From: Desulfobulbaceae bacterium
Lineage (GTDB): Bacteria; Desulfobacterota; Desulfobulbia; Desulfobulbales; Desulfobulbaceae
NCBI GenBank assembly: GCA_007121995.1
Contig: SKJK01000318.1
Coordinates: forward strand, 1-8,109
Direction of reading: 5' to 3'
Length of the DNA: 8,109 bases
Position 1 is the stretch's first letter; each line of letters starts with the position of its first letter. Position numbers and translations under genes: made by a program. Under the pieces are notes generated by a model. It had not been told where the DNA came from, did no database searches, and saw nothing but the letters and a program-made list of their open reading frames with translations. This document shows positions 6,596 to 8,109 of the stretch, in pieces.

Positions 6596-7656
6596 TCAAA
6601 CGCAACAGGCATGCAGTGCGATGTACCTTGACCCTGATGGCCCTTGCCATCCTTCTGCCGTTGACAAGTTGCGGCTACAAGGACAAACCGATTCCTCCTC
6701 AGCAGATTGTGCCGCGACCGGTGACTGATCTGCAGTATCAATTGACCGAAAACGGCGTGACCCTGTTCTGGAGTTACCCCAGGGAAACGGTCACCGGCAG
6801 AAATCTCGACAACATAACGACTTTTCTATTATATCGAGCTGTTGTGCCGGTTGATGCGTATTGTGACACCTGCCCGATTCCCTTTGCCCCCCCCATCGCC
6901 CTTCCAGGCGGTGCGGTGCCGGAACGAAGCGGCAAAACAGCGACTTTTCACATGACCGTCCTACGCCCCGGCAACCTGTATTTTTTTAAAGTCCGCAGCA
7001 AAAGTGGCTGGTGGTCTGAATCCGCGGATTCCAATATCATATCTTTTCTCTGGGAGACCCCCCCTCAGGCCCCTGATAACCTTATTGCCACCGCCGGCGA
7101 CGGGACTGTTACTCTGCGCTGGAATCAGGCACCCGAGCACAAGGATACCACCGCAACCTCCATTCCGATTTCTTACCAGTTGTACCGTGGAGTCGACGGT
7201 GGTCCCTTGGAAAAATTCGGCGAGCCGATGGCCGACACCACGTTTACAGACAGGCAGGTGCGCAACGGCACTACCTACGCGTATCAAGTACAATCAGTTG
7301 GTATGTATCAACACGGCTCAGTGGCCGGCGGCACGACCACCTCCGTTTTTGCCACCCCTGTAGATTTGACGCCACCACCTATCCCATCAGGAATCCAGGG
7401 AATCAAAACCGACGTCGGCCTCAAGATATTCTGGAACCACGTCGAGGCCGAGGATCTGGCCGGATATCGCGTCTACCGCCGGAGCGAACATGCCGACAAA
7501 GCAGATTTCGTCGGTGAGGTCACCATGCCCCACAACTTGTTCACTGATAGAGACGCACCAAGAAATCAGCGCTTATACTACTCGGTTTCCAGCATTGATG
7601 GACAGAGTCCTGCCAACGAAAGCGCCAGATCATCCGAAGTGATGATCGCCAACTGA
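6592..7656 (+). CDS. Outer-envelope lipoprotein with LptM-like N-terminus and three FN3-like domains
   Basis: The 354-residue product begins with a basic, hydrophobic signal peptide (about 1-26) ending in the lipobox LTSC, so Cys27 should be lipidated. Gly28, not Asp, follows the cysteine, which by the E. coli rule predicts outer-membrane sorting. The mature start CGYKDKPIPP resembles the CGxKGPLxxPP motif of LptM (YifL), the small lipoprotein that assists LPS-translocon assembly. Three beta-sandwich, fibronectin-III-like repeats follow at about 42-153, 157-258 and 261-353. Each has a core 'vtLxW' strand and a later 'Y..V.S' strand (TLFW/FFKVRS, TLRW/YQVQS, KIFW/YSVSS). Domain 1 contains a Cys91-x-x-Cys94-Pro. 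A GGGA ribosome binding site lies at 6580-6583 and the start overlaps the argH stop. The exact function is unknown to me. A structural or chaperone role in the envelope is inferred. Confidence 0.85.
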   Translation: MIKRNRHAVRCTLTLMALAILLPLTSCGYKDKPIPPQQIVPRPVTDLQYQLTENGVTLFWSYPRETVTGRNLDNITTFLLYRAVVPVDAYCDTCPIPFAPPIALPGGAVPERSGKTATFHMTVLRPGNLYFFKVRSKSGWWSESADSNIISFLWETPPQAPDNLIATAGDGTVTLRWNQAPEHKDTTATSIPISYQLYRGVDGGPLEKFGEPMADTTFTDRQVRNGTTYAYQVQSVGMYQHGSVAGGTTTSVFATPVDLTPPPIPSGIQGIKTDVGLKIFWNHVEAEDLAGYRVYRRSEHADKADFVGEVTMPHNLFTDRDAPRNQRLYYSVSSIDGQSPANESARSSEVMIAN

Positions 7657-7692
7657 TCGGTGTTGGCCGGCAAAACAGTGAGAACTGATGAT

Positions 7693-8109
7693 ATGCAAAA
7701 CATCAGGATGCCATTGCCGTTCTGCAAGATGAGTGGGGCAGGCAATGATTTCATCATCATTGACCATCGCAAAGCAGTGGTCCCGGAAGCGTTGATGGCG
7801 GACTTTGCCAGATCGATTTGCCGGCGACGGTTTTCGGTGGGCGCTGACGGCCTGTTTTTCATTGAACCCTCCATTCATGCCGATTTCAAATGGCGTTTTT
7901 TTAATTCTGACGGCTCCGAGGCCGAAATGTGCGGCAACGGTGCCCGGTGCGTGGCCCGTTTTGCCTATATGCATGGCATTGCCGCAGCCCGGATGCGGTT
8001 TGAAACGCTGGCCGGCATTGTCAACGCGGCCGTTGCCGACACCCAGGTAACCATTGGCATGCCTCCACCCCATACCATGCGGCTTGACCTGGCGGTGAAC
8101 ATCGGCGAG
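7693..8109 (+). CDS. dapF: Diaminopimelate epimerase, N-terminal part (cut by window edge)
   Basis: DapF interconverts LL- and meso-diaminopimelate, supplying the lysine precursor and the peptidoglycan cross-linking residue. The window holds 139 codons in an open frame reaching the last base, about half of a protein usually near 275-285 residues. Visible blocks are KMSGAGNDFI (12-21), the RRRFSVGADGL segment (44-54), NSDGSEAEMCGNGARC (71-86) with the first catalytic Cys80, and FETLAGI (103-109). The second catalytic cysteine should lie beyond the edge. The ATG at 7693 has a weak GTGAG at 7678-7682. An ATG at 7708 in the same frame would drop five residues and sits nearer the family's usual N-terminus, but lacks a properly spaced site. 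The gene follows the lipoprotein by 36 bases with no terminator. Confidence 0.95.
   Translation, partial: MQNIRMPLPFCKMSGAGNDFIIIDHRKAVVPEALMADFARSICRRRFSVGADGLFFIEPSIHADFKWRFFNSDGSEAEMCGNGARCVARFAYMHGIAAARMRFETLAGIVNAAVADTQVTIGMPPPHTMRLDLAVNIGE

Overview
The window is one densely packed stretch of plus-strand genes. It carries almost all of the arginine pathway from N-acetylglutamate onward: argB, argD, argF, argG and argH. A manganese-exporter gene (mntP) sits between argD and argF. After argH come a three-domain fibronectin-III-like lipoprotein and the first half of dapF (lysine/meso-diaminopimelate synthesis), which runs off the right edge. No mobile element, CRISPR array, tRNA or rRNA is visible.

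Organism: the lipobox-bearing lipoprotein and DapF suggest a Gram-negative, meso-DAP-containing bacterium. GC content looks to be in the mid-to-high 50s by eye. The contiguous argB-argD-argF-argG-argH order, followed by a 'CGxK...PP' FN3 lipoprotein, is what I associate with Desulfobacterota (Desulfobulbales/Geobacter-like relatives). That placement is inference, not proof.

Layout: 9-2714 holds argB, argD and mntP. argB and argD overlap in an ATGA, and mntP follows argD after 22 bases with a TTG start. Bases 2715-2972 are the only sizeable gap. It is noncoding and rich in overlapping inverted repeats, including a possible H-type pseudoknot whose 3' strand can instead pair with the argF ribosome binding site. 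Bases 2973-7656 hold argF, argG, argH and the lipoprotein gene; argG/argH and argH/lipoprotein are ATGA-coupled. dapF starts at 7693 and is cut at 8109.

How the genes work together: ArgB phosphorylates N-acetylglutamate. ArgC (not in the window) reduces it and ArgD transaminates it. An ArgJ or ArgE (not in the window) releases ornithine. ArgF, ArgG and ArgH convert ornithine to arginine. ArgB has the N-terminal extension of the arginine-inhibited class, so flux is probably set by feedback. The lipoprotein begins with a motif resembling LptM (YifL), which in E. coli also lies directly upstream of dapF. The tail of the operon may therefore be an envelope-related module joined to amino-acid genes.

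The enzymes are ordinary. The two items most worth a second look are the candidate structured leader of argF and the LptM-like/FN3 lipoprotein. I see no clear evidence of a wholly new multi-gene system.
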